Shown piece by piece: positions 30,759 to 38,712 of a stretch of DNA of 64,000 nt; the first letter of the stretch is position 1; each line of letters begins with the position of its first letter. The notes below the pieces were generated by a model, which made no database searches, was not told the origin of the DNA, and saw nothing but the letters and a program-made list of their open reading frames with translations. Made by a program: the position numbers and the translations under genes. The stretch spans positions 62,001 to 126,000 of the forward strand of contig SEIO01000002.1 of NCBI GenBank assembly GCA_004145795.1. Reading direction: 5' to 3'. This DNA comes from Lentibacillus lipolyticus. GTDB taxonomy: Bacteria; Bacillota; Bacilli; Bacillales; Amphibacillaceae.

Positions 30759-33023
30759 ATGGAACATACCGTACGTAACCAACATGACAACAACCACTGG
30801 GACGAGGACAGAAGAACAGAAGAAGATATGTTCAAGGCATTCTACCAAGACTATCAAGAGGCCCGGCAAGAATTGTTCGAGCATTTGCAGATACATAACA
30901 GTGAGTGGGATACGTTCGTTCTTTTAAAACAGTCACAAAAGATTCTTAACCGGATTGTCGTTGTTTGTTTTTGTGAAGGCAGTGGTCTGCTGCCCGCTAA
31001 TGGATTCCAGCATATTGTTCAAGCTGCCAAACAATCATTGGATGGAACCGGCATAATTGCATGGGATCAGTTAAAAATATTGTTCGATTCGATGAATAAA
31101 GAATATTTTTCGCTGGGTGGAAGTTTGTTTCATAAAGATCCCGTATTGGAGCGGTTGACGATACGCAATAATATGTTCCTGCACTTTGAGAAAATAGCAA
31201 ACTATCCACTTTCGGCAGAATTGTATGCTAATCTGCCAGGCTATGTATTTGAACAGTCCATTAATGATTTAGAGGAAGCAAAAAGGAAAAAGAATGGTAT
31301 ATTTTATACATCCCCCAGTGTTACAAGGCTTTTGCTGGAGGAAACGTTACTCCGTTGGATTGATGACCGAAAAGAAGAATTGCCCGCTGCCAATGAAAAG
31401 TTTTTTTACCACACATTGAAGGAACGATTAAAATCGATCCGTATTCTTGATCCAGCTGCAGGAAGTGGAGCATTTCTGACGATGGCGTTTGCTATGTTGG
31501 TTAAGGAGACGGAAGAAATCAATAAAAAACTAGGATGGAACATGGAGTCGGATTCAGGTTCCTATTCAATCCTGAACAATAATTTGTTTGGTGTTGATTT
31601 AAATAAGGAGAGCGTTGACATCTGTAAGCTGTCGCTCTGTCTGCAAACAGCTGGAAAGATAAAGAAACGGCCTCCACTGGAAGATAACGTCAAGTCAGGA
31701 GATTCGATAGTCGATAACCCGGCGATTTCCGACCAGGCATTTGACTGGCATACGGAATTTCCGGAAATCATGGATGAGGGTGGATTCGATGTGATTATCG
31801 GCAACCCTCCGTATGTCTTTGCTAGAGGTAGCGGGTTTACGGAGGCGGAAAAGACATACTTTCGCACACATTATCAATTGGCAGACTACCAGATCAATAC
31901 CTATTTGTTATTTATCGAACGTTCCTATGAGTTACTTAAAGACGGTGGCTGGTTTGCTTTTATTGTTCCTAATACTTGTTTGACCATCGATTCCTTTAAA
32001 AAAATGCGACGTTTTTTGTTGGAGCATACAGGTAACCTGAAAATTATCAATATACACGACCGTATATTTGAACAAGCGGATGTTGATACGTGCCTTATCA
32101 TTTTCCAGAAAACAGGTCCTACAACAGTGAAGCTTGGGGAGTATGTTAATAACGAGGTTGCTATCGTTGCAGAAGTACAGCCGGAAGAACTGCTGGATAA
32201 TGATAGCATCATCAATGTGTCGCTCATGAAAAATCAGCATGCATTGGATATTATGAAAAAAATGGAAGAGGCTAGCCAACCTTTGAGCAACATTGCGTCC
32301 ATAAAATCGGGTCTGGTTGCATACGAAATTGGCAGAGGAAAACCGCCCCAGACGAAAAAGATGAAGGCGAACAGGGTATACCATTGCAATTACCAAGTTG
32401 ATGAAACATATTGGAAGTATCTCGAAGGAAGGGATGTTTGTCGTTATTCCATTAATTGGAGAGGCAGTTGGCTTCAATATGGGCCGAATTTAGCTGCAAG
32501 ACGGAAGGAGAATATTTTTACGTCTCCCAGAATTTTAGTAAGGCAGATTCCTTCCAAATCCACCTACGCGATTCATGCTGTTTACACAGAAGAAGAGATA
32601 TTAAATGACCGTAACTCTAATAATATTATTAACTTCCAAAAGGACCCTATGTTTTTGTTAGGTGTTATCAACTCAAAAGTAATGACGTTTTGGTTCATTC
32701 ATAAATTTGATAAGTTCCAGCGTAAGACGTTTCCGCAATTGAAAGTGAAGGATTTGAAAAGGTTCCCAGTACCGGATGTTACAGAACAGGAACAAAAGCG
32801 TATATCGGAAGCGGTGAAGCAAATGCTGCAAGTTCAGTGTGAAAAAAGTAAGCTTTTGCAAGCGTTGAGGCACGAACCGTATTCTGAAAACAGAATAGGT
32901 TCGCTGATTGAACAGGAACAGGAATTGGATAATCAAATCGATCAGCTGACAGCAGCCGCCTTTGGATTGAATAATGAAGAGCAGCGTTTGATTGACGCTA
33001 ATTTAGCGGCATTTCTGAAGTGA
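30759..33023 (+). CDS. Solitary N6-adenine DNA methyltransferase with TaqI-like specificity domain
   Basis: A 754-residue DNA methyltransferase of the Eco57I/TaqI class. Residues 1-170 are helical. Motif X is around GIFYTSPSVTRLLLE (180-194), motif I is DPAAGSGAFL at 231-240, and the catalytic motif IV NPPY is at 349-352. The C-terminal half (about 480-700) resembles the TaqI-like target-recognition domain, including the segment FPQLKVKDLKRFPVP, and a Gln/Glu-rich helix ends the protein. Type IIG enzymes of this class carry an N-terminal PD-(D/E)xK nuclease; I see no such motif in the short N-terminal part, and no nuclease gene is adjacent. It is thus an orphan methyltransferase or the remnant of a restriction system, beside an MNT/HEPN pair. 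Confidence 0.88.
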   Translation: MEHTVRNQHDNNHWDEDRRTEEDMFKAFYQDYQEARQELFEHLQIHNSEWDTFVLLKQSQKILNRIVVVCFCEGSGLLPANGFQHIVQAAKQSLDGTGIIAWDQLKILFDSMNKEYFSLGGSLFHKDPVLERLTIRNNMFLHFEKIANYPLSAELYANLPGYVFEQSINDLEEAKRKKNGIFYTSPSVTRLLLEETLLRWIDDRKEELPAANEKFFYHTLKERLKSIRILDPAAGSGAFLTMAFAMLVKETEEINKKLGWNMESDSGSYSILNNNLFGVDLNKESVDICKLSLCLQTAGKIKKRPPLEDNVKSGDSIVDNPAISDQAFDWHTEFPEIMDEGGFDVIIGNPPYVFARGSGFTEAEKTYFRTHYQLADYQINTYLLFIERSYELLKDGGWFAFIVPNTCLTIDSFKKMRRFLLEHTGNLKIINIHDRIFEQADVDTCLIIFQKTGPTTVKLGEYVNNEVAIVAEVQPEELLDNDSIINVSLMKNQHALDIMKKMEEASQPLSNIASIKSGLVAYEIGRGKPPQTKKMKANRVYHCNYQVDETYWKYLEGRDVCRYSINWRGSWLQYGPNLAARRKENIFTSPRILVRQIPSKSTYAIHAVYTEEEILNDRNSNNIINFQKDPMFLLGVINSKVMTFWFIHKFDKFQRKTFPQLKVKDLKRFPVPDVTEQEQKRISEAVKQMLQVQCEKSKLLQALRHEPYSENRIGSLIEQEQELDNQIDQLTAAAFGLNNEEQRLIDANLAAFLK

Positions 33024-33099
33024 GAAGAACTGGTTTCATTCTCTTTGAATTAGTTAAATCTATGCTAAAATAGTATTAAAGTTACAGGGAGTGAGTGCT

Positions 33100-33444
33100 A
33101 TGGGCTTCGCAAATATACCCAGAGAACGGACATTAATAAAATTGAAAAACATCATATTGCAATCGCTCCAGGGGGATTCTGTGAATGTTTACCTGTTTGG
33201 GTCATGGGCCAGACGTGAAGAAAAAAGGACTTCTGATATCGATATTGCACTGCAATCCAATGAAGATATTCCTATTGAAAAAATAGTTGAACTCCGTGAA
33301 AAAATAGAAGAATCAACACTGCCGTACCATGTAGATTTGGTGAATTTAGCGAATGCCAGTTCTGATTTGACAAAAAAAGTAGAGGAAGAGGGGATTCTGT
33401 GGAAAGATTGCAAGAACGATTGGGGAACGCAAACCGGGCACTGA
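33100..33444 (+). CDS. mntA: MNT nucleotidyltransferase, antitoxin of HEPN/MNT pair
   Basis: Minimal nucleotidyltransferase of 114 residues. The signature GS-x10-DxD is complete: GSW at 34-36 and DID at 46-48. MntA-type antitoxins neutralise the HEPN toxin HepT by adding AMP to a tyrosine in its active site. Start ATG 33100 has agggag 8 nt upstream; GTG 33091 lies inside that site. Its 3' end overlaps the HEPN gene by 46 nt, which implies tight coupling of the two proteins. It has a gap of 76 nt to the methyltransferase and may have its own promoter. Confidence 0.88.
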   Translation: MGFANIPRERTLIKLKNIILQSLQGDSVNVYLFGSWARREEKRTSDIDIALQSNEDIPIEKIVELREKIEESTLPYHVDLVNLANASSDLTKKVEEEGILWKDCKNDWGTQTGH

Positions 33445-33794
33445 CTGCTTTTTATGAAGTTGTTGGTAATGACAAGCCTTCCACTGTCGAACGTGATGCT
33501 GCTATTCAACGTTTTGAATTTAGCTTTGAAGTCTGCTGGAAAGCCGGCAAACAATTTCTCTTTAATGTAGAAGGTCTGGATGTTGGCTCGCCAAAAGGAG
33601 TTATCCGTTCGTTTCGGGAGGTTGGTGTTTTATCTGAGAATGAGGCTATACTTGGTTTGCAAATGGCAGATGACCGAAACCTGACGGTACATACTTACAA
33701 CGAGGATTTGGCAATGGAGATTTATGGAAGACTGCAACAATATTATAATCTTTTAAGAGCCTGGGCTAATCGGATGGAAAGCAGGATAAAGTAA
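33399..33794 (+). CDS. hepT: HEPN-domain protein (HI0074/HepT-like toxin)
   Basis: A 131-residue all-helical protein of the HI0074 family, known as the substrate-binding partner of MNT nucleotidyltransferases. The HEPN catalytic motif R-x4-H-x-Y is present as RNLTVHTY, with R93, H98 and Y100; in HepT toxins this motif gives RNase activity and the Tyr is the target of AMP addition by the antitoxin. Start GTG 33399 follows gaggaagagggg. The order antitoxin-toxin and the 46-nt overlap are typical. Toxicity is inferred from family and motif; some HI0074 members have not been shown to be toxic. Confidence 0.82.
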   Translation: MERLQERLGNANRALTAFYEVVGNDKPSTVERDAAIQRFEFSFEVCWKAGKQFLFNVEGLDVGSPKGVIRSFREVGVLSENEAILGLQMADDRNLTVHTYNEDLAMEIYGRLQQYYNLLRAWANRMESRIK

Positions 33795-33799
33795 CTATA

Positions 33800-33900
33800 A
33801 GAGGTTGTTCAGAGTCCGGTAAAAGTGAAGAGGTCCTTCGACTAATTACCGACACGTCAATCGCAATCTGTCGAAGGTCACCATATCCTGTGGGAGCTAT
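33800..33900 (+). repeat. Dispersed repeat, family 2, copy A
   Basis: Begins AGAGGTTGTTCAGAGTCCGG and ends with GTCACCATATCCTGTGGGAGC. The same head and tail occur at 56678-56833. It lies at the downstream border of the methyltransferase/HEPN cluster. No ORF. Confidence 0.65.
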
Positions 33901-33987
33901 TTCGTGCAAAATAAATACTTAACAATAAACAAACCCCCTGCGAAACTGTCGCAGGGGTGCCTTTGTTACCTGTCTTTGCTACTGCAG

Positions 33988-34638
33988 TTAAAGCACATAT
34001 CCATATACACAAATGAAATGAAAAAGACTGCCAAAGAGAATAAAGATATGGAAAATTTCATGAAATCCCATGTGTTTAAAAGACAAAAAGCGTGGCTTGA
34101 GCCAATATATAAACCCGCCAATGGTATAGAATATGCCGCCAATTAAAAGCATCAGTATACCGGCGGCTCCAATAATCGGAGCGAGCAGCGGACTAAAGAA
34201 TATGACAATCCAGCCCATGGTGATATATAATACGGTTGACAGCCATCTGGGCGCATGAAACCAGACAAGCTTGAACGTAATCCCGGCACAGGCCAGGCCA
34301 GAAATCACGGCAAACAGTACCCAGCCGGTGTCACCGCGCAGGCTGATCAGGCAAAAAGGCGCATATGTCCCGGCAATCAGAACAAAAATCATGGAATGGT
34401 CAATACGGCGGAGAAACGCTATTATATGATCCCTTGCAATGACCATATGATAGGTCGCCGAAGCACTGTATAAAAGAATCATGCTTGTACCGAAGATAAT
34501 AACAGCGGTCACAGCAGGGATTGAACCGGATGTTTCCAGAACCTTTACAATTAATGCAACTAAGCCGATGACCGACATGACTGCCCCAAATAAGTGGGTG
34601 AGCCCGTTGACTGGTTCACGAATAGAAAAACTCAACAA
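33988..34638 (-). CDS. Hemolysin III family membrane protein (PAQR family, YqfA-like)
   Basis: A seven-helix membrane protein of 216 residues. Diagnostic conserved points are the N-terminal NGLTHLFGAV, the DHSMIFVLIAGTYAPF segment in the middle, and HEIFHIFILFGSLFHFICVY at the C terminus; the His and Asp residues form a zinc site in PAQR proteins. Despite the family name, bacterial members are linked to membrane fluidity and lipid metabolism rather than proven haemolysis. Start TTG 34638 (or TTG 34635) follows aaaggtg on the minus strand; the frame runs on to 34713 without a better signal. Confidence 0.88.
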   Translation of the reverse strand: MLSFSIREPVNGLTHLFGAVMSVIGLVALIVKVLETSGSIPAVTAVIIFGTSMILLYSASATYHMVIARDHIIAFLRRIDHSMIFVLIAGTYAPFCLISLRGDTGWVLFAVISGLACAGITFKLVWFHAPRWLSTVLYITMGWIVIFFSPLLAPIIGAAGILMLLIGGIFYTIGGFIYWLKPRFLSFKHMGFHEIFHIFILFGSLFHFICVYGYVL

Positions 34639-34817
34639 TATCAGCACCTTTGCACACGAAAACATTTTTTCAAAGTATATACCAACAATAGAAGTATGGC
34701 AACATGATTGCAAATGAAAAGCTCTTTTTGTAAAGATTGTATTTAACCCGCAGCCCGAATATACTCGCTTCCACCGCTAATTGAAAAGATAATCATGTAA
34801 GAAAGAAGGTATTTCAA

Positions 34818-35816
34818 ATGAAGTTAAGTATTTTGGATCAGTCACCTGTTTCTTCAGGTGGTTCAGCACAGGAGGCTTTGCACGCTTCCGTAAATCTTGC
34901 AGTGAACGCAGATAAATGGGGGTATACACGTTATTGGATGGCGGAACACCATGACATGACGGGCCTGGCGTGTCCGAATCCGGATGTCATGCTGGGGATC
35001 ATCGGTTCAAGGACAGAGCGGATTCGAATCGGTGCCGGTGCGGTTCTCCTGCCGCATTATAAGCCATTCCGCGTGGCAGAGACGTACAACTTGCTGGCAA
35101 CCCTATATCCGGACCGTGTTGATTTAGGGATTGGCCGGGCACCTGGTGGATCAGCAGAAGCATCCATGGCGCTTTCCGGCAACTTTTTGGAAAATGTGCG
35201 CCACATGCCAGAAACACTTGCAGAATTGCGCAAGTTTTTACAGCAAGATTTTTCTAGTGATGAGATGTACGCTAAAATAAAGCCGTCTCCTGTACCAGCA
35301 ACCCCGCCGGTACCATGGCTGCTGGGGACAAGTGGAAAGAGTGCAATTCTCGCGGCAGAATACGGGCTTCCGTATGTGTTCGGTTATTTCATGAGTGATG
35401 AGGATGGACCGGGAATCACGCAACAGTATACAGAAATCTTGGCTGAAAAGCATCCAGACAAGGAAGCGAAAAAAATAGTGGCCGTATCCGTTATTTGTGC
35501 TGAAACGTCAGAAGAAGCGGAGGAACTCGCCCTGAGCAGTCAATTATGGAGCGTGCAGCAAGCAAAAGGGGAAGGAGATGGAAAGCTGCCATCCGTAAAA
35601 GAGGCGAGAAATTACACATACACCGATGAGGACATCGCCATGGTCCGCAACATGCGAAAGCGAACCATCATCGGCAATCCTGGCGAAGTAATACAGGAGC
35701 TTGCCCGACTTGAAGCACTTTACAACACAGATGAATTCATGGTTCTGACCAATGTGCACAGCTATGAAGCAAGGAAAAGGTCGTATGAACTGCTAATAAA
35801 TGAAATCCTGGATTGA
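34818..35816 (+). CDS. LLM-class flavin-dependent oxidoreductase
   Basis: Luciferase-like monooxygenase of 332 residues (bacterial luciferase fold, MsnO8/YwcH-type). The N terminus LSILDQSPV, the FMN-region AEHHDM near residue 45, and GIGRAPGGS near residue 110 are characteristic of this subgroup. Such enzymes use reduced FMN and oxygen; substrates of this subgroup are largely unknown. It is a single gene between hemolysin III and the aromatic acid exporter. ATG 34818 has gaaagaagg upstream. Confidence 0.88.
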   Translation: MKLSILDQSPVSSGGSAQEALHASVNLAVNADKWGYTRYWMAEHHDMTGLACPNPDVMLGIIGSRTERIRIGAGAVLLPHYKPFRVAETYNLLATLYPDRVDLGIGRAPGGSAEASMALSGNFLENVRHMPETLAELRKFLQQDFSSDEMYAKIKPSPVPATPPVPWLLGTSGKSAILAAEYGLPYVFGYFMSDEDGPGITQQYTEILAEKHPDKEAKKIVAVSVICAETSEEAEELALSSQLWSVQQAKGEGDGKLPSVKEARNYTYTDEDIAMVRNMRKRTIIGNPGEVIQELARLEALYNTDEFMVLTNVHSYEARKRSYELLINEILD

Positions 35817-35851
35817 TGGCTCATGCCTGAGCATGAACATCAGTCCAGGAT

Positions 35852-36883
35852 TCACCTTTGTTCCTGTGGATTTAATTTATAGTACCGTTCAACAAGCTGA
35901 TAGATGGAGACAAGTTCATATAATAAGATCAGTTCTGGACGAAAACTGGTTGGATACTGCTTTTTATTAAGCGTAACATCCTCATTGTGATCCCAGAACA
36001 GGCCGGTTAGTTGCTGCAGAAACTCGGTATGCTCTTTCTTATAATATAAGCTGGGTTCTTTCAGTGACGCTGCAAGTTCTTCAGCTGCATGCAGGATGGC
36101 AAGCCGCTTTTCAGTAGAAAATTCCATTGTGCTGAAAGATGTATGAATCAGATTATCGATATGATAATGAATCAGCCGCAGCCGGACAAGACTTTTCTGT
36201 ACCATCTGAAAGCGCGTCAGCTCACTGCCGACAAGCGGATGAAATTTTGATTCTTCCTTTTGAAACCGGATAAGCTCTTCCGTCTTTTGAATCGCTTGTT
36301 CGAGCTGATCCGTCAATTCCTGTTCGATGACGACGATATCGTGTTCATCGTCCAGAATATCACCAAAGACCTTCTCAATAGCAATGCCTGTCTTATAGGC
36401 AATCGAGTGCAGCCGTTTGACGATTTCCTCTGTATAATCCGGCGGGAGCACAAACATATTAACCGCAGTGGATACGACAAGCCCGGTTGTTGTCGTTCCC
36501 AGTCGGATAAAAAAAGACATTAAAAAATTACTGTGAATAACCTCAACCATAGCAACGGAGGTTAAGGTGGCAACAAGCAGCCCTGCATGCAGCTTGAGCG
36601 AGAAACAGGTTATAATCGTACAAACAGCTGCCAGTGTATAAGTCAGTGGTGAATTACCGAAAAATGAAATGAAAAGTACTGCATATGCCGAACCAATCGC
36701 TGATGCTGGAAATCGGACAATGCCTTTTTTAATAGAATCGGATACGGTTGGTTCGATAGAGACAATCGCTGTGATGACGGCAAATACAGGTGGCCAGTCC
36801 AGCAATAGGCAAATCCAGGCTGTAATAAAGATGGCAACACCGGTTTTGATGACGCGGCTGCCCGGCAATTTGATATGTTTCAT
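35852..36883 (-). CDS. Aromatic acid exporter (ArAE/FUSC-like) membrane protein
   Basis: The 343-residue protein has an N-terminal half of about six hydrophobic helices (residues 10-150) resembling the ArAE_1 family and a hydrophilic helical C-terminal half (about 155-343) resembling ArAE_1_C. Such proteins are thought to export aromatic carboxylic acids or other small organics, but substrates are rarely known. Start at 36883 (MKHIKLPGS) has ggag 9 nt upstream; the frame extends five codons further. It converges on the luciferase-like gene. Confidence 0.8.
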   Translation of the reverse strand: MKHIKLPGSRVIKTGVAIFITAWICLLLDWPPVFAVITAIVSIEPTVSDSIKKGIVRFPASAIGSAYAVLFISFFGNSPLTYTLAAVCTIITCFSLKLHAGLLVATLTSVAMVEVIHSNFLMSFFIRLGTTTTGLVVSTAVNMFVLPPDYTEEIVKRLHSIAYKTGIAIEKVFGDILDDEHDIVVIEQELTDQLEQAIQKTEELIRFQKEESKFHPLVGSELTRFQMVQKSLVRLRLIHYHIDNLIHTSFSTMEFSTEKRLAILHAAEELAASLKEPSLYYKKEHTEFLQQLTGLFWDHNEDVTLNKKQYPTSFRPELILLYELVSIYQLVERYYKLNPQEQR

Positions 36884-37180
36884 CTGTTTCATCTCCAAAT
36901 ATAGTTACGTCAATCATCTATTTTTCCAACTTTTCAGGCCAAATGCAACCATTTTAGAGAAAATATGGAGCAATGGACAAAAATATTATTTGCAACACAC
37001 CTGAAATATAATTGTAATACTACTATTACACGCATGTCATTTTTACATGCTATAATACAAATTACCTAAATCTAGTAAAAAATTAATAGTCGACATAGAT
37101 TATTATAATTGGCCTTCATTAGGTAAAAACAGTCACTACATATAAAGATGCATTTTTATGGAGAAGCGGGGGAATGAATA
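36884..37180. other. Leader region of the CwlO-like gene
   Basis: AT-rich 297-nt gap. A TATAAT lies at 37051-37056. Inverted repeat GTAATA-CTAC-TATTAC is at about 37014-37029, and GCATGT/ACATGC about 37032-37050 directly abuts the -10. They could be binding sites for an envelope-stress or cell-wall regulator, but they do not fit the direct-repeat WalR consensus. Confidence 0.4.
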
Positions 37181-38365
37181 GTGAAACGTATAGTTGGCCT
37201 TACAGCCGGAGTGATTCTGGCCGGCAGTCTGTTTATCACGGCTCCAGCTGGTGCAGAAAAACTGCAGGATGTACAGGTGCAGCGTTCTTCGGTTAAAGCA
37301 GAACTATCGGAGACAGAAGAGAAAATTGCCGATGTTATGGCGGAACTGGACGAATTAAACGAAAAGATTGATAGTGTGGATGAAGCACTGGCTAAAAACC
37401 GGAAAAAAATGAAGGAAACAAAAGAGAAGATTGCCACAGCAAAAGAGGAAATACCTGCATTAGAGGCTGAAATGGAGAGCCTCGAGGAAAAGGTTGAAAA
37501 ACGGAAAGCACTTATGAAAGACCGGATTGTTAGCCTGCAAAAAAGTGGCGGAGATGTCAGCTTTCTGGAAGTCATCTTTGGAGCTGAAAGTTTCAGTGAT
37601 TTAATCACTCGTGTATCAGCTGTGTCGAAAATAGCCGAATCGGATGAAAAACTTGTGGAGCAGCAGGAAGCCGATAAAGCGGAATTAGAGGAAAAGAAAA
37701 AGGAAAAAGAAGAAACACTAAAAGAGCTCAAAACAATGAAAGTAGAACTTGATGGAATGAAGGAAACCATTCTGGCACAGAAGGAACAGAATGAAGCGGA
37801 CAAGCGAAAGCTGAAAGCGAAACAAGAGGATTTGCAAGCCATGAAGGCTGAGCTGAAGAATAGGGATTACAGTCTTGCTTCCATTGAGCGGGAGTTGCAA
37901 AGCCGCAAGTCTTCCGGAAATAGTGCAGGTGCATCAGCATCAACCTCCACTTCATCTGACAGTGGAAATCTTAAACAAGTCAGCAAGCATTCAGGCGAAG
38001 GAAACCTATCTGCTGCCATTCAAGCAGGATATACCCAAATGGGAACACCATATGTGGTAGCTGGAAAGGGACCTGGAGGATTTGATTGTTCCGGATTTGT
38101 TTCCTGGGCATTTGGACAAGCTGGTATTTCGATTCCGTCAAGTACCGCAGCACTGCAGCACACCGGTGAAAAGATTTCTTACAGCAATGCGAAACCAGGA
38201 GACCTTGTGTTTTTCAATACATATAAAACAAATGGTCACGTAGGAATTTATCTTGGTAATGGTAAATTTCTCGGAGCACAAAACAGTACTGGGGTTGCTG
38301 TAGCAAGTATGAATAATACATACTGGAAATCCCATTTTGCAGGACATGTTCGCCGTGTGCGATAA
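37181..38365 (+). CDS. CwlO-like peptidoglycan DL-endopeptidase (NlpC/P60)
   Basis: Secreted cell-wall hydrolase of 394 residues. A Sec signal peptide with the likely cleavage site after APAGA spans residues 1-25. A long coiled coil fills about residues 28-245 (two blocks of Glu/Lys heptads around a conserved GGDVSFLEVIFGAESFSDLI segment), then a Ser/Thr-rich linker (245-275), then an NlpC/P60 domain with the catalytic Cys303 in FDCSGF and the His in NGHVGIYLG. The layout equals B. subtilis CwlO, which cleaves D-Glu-DAP bonds in peptide stems during elongation and is controlled by FtsEX through the coiled coil. GTG 37181 has gggggaatg upstream. Confidence 0.92.
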   Translation: MKRIVGLTAGVILAGSLFITAPAGAEKLQDVQVQRSSVKAELSETEEKIADVMAELDELNEKIDSVDEALAKNRKKMKETKEKIATAKEEIPALEAEMESLEEKVEKRKALMKDRIVSLQKSGGDVSFLEVIFGAESFSDLITRVSAVSKIAESDEKLVEQQEADKAELEEKKKEKEETLKELKTMKVELDGMKETILAQKEQNEADKRKLKAKQEDLQAMKAELKNRDYSLASIERELQSRKSSGNSAGASASTSTSSDSGNLKQVSKHSGEGNLSAAIQAGYTQMGTPYVVAGKGPGGFDCSGFVSWAFGQAGISIPSSTAALQHTGEKISYSNAKPGDLVFFNTYKTNGHVGIYLGNGKFLGAQNSTGVAVASMNNTYWKSHFAGHVRRVR

Positions 38366-38377
38366 GTGAAATAAATT

Positions 38378-38410
38378 AAAAGACCTGCCTCTGGGCGGGT
38401 CTTTTTTGTA
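38378..38410 (+). terminator. Terminator after the CwlO-like gene
   Basis: AAAGACCTGCC pairs with GGGCGGGTCTTT (wobble included), followed by T run at about 38402-38407. Confidence 0.8.
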
Positions 38411-38712
38411 CGTTAAGAGTGTAAATTTAACAAGGATACTGGATTGATGCAGTGAAAAATTGTATGTGTGAAGTATAAATGTAACTTGGCGGTTGCCTGC
38501 GCCTAAAGGTCTGGCACCAGCCAAGTTTTCTTTATATTTAAATTCTTGCTGATACTATGCCGAAAATGTATAATGAACCCCATCACTTTTACAGTTTGAT
38601 ATTTTAGGATGGATGCTGGTTTCTATTGTGATGGTGCAATGTTTATTAGGTAGCGCATTTGGATACATTACACATGATAACTGGCTAAAAAATGAAGGGA
38701 AAGGATTTATTG
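38411..38712. other. Leader of the BCCT transporter gene
   Basis: About 300 nt with a structured part: AACTTGGC (about 38480) pairs with GCCAAGTT (about 38520) around an inner stem, followed by TTTCTTTAT, which looks like a terminator or attenuator. A 40-codon ORF at 38613-38735 overlaps the transporter start in another frame and is not called. I see no known riboswitch. Confidence 0.4.

Noticed and set aside
33904-34146. 80-codon plus-strand ORF after the HEPN gene
   Set aside because: It runs antisense into the 3' end of the hemolysin III gene and has no clear start signal.
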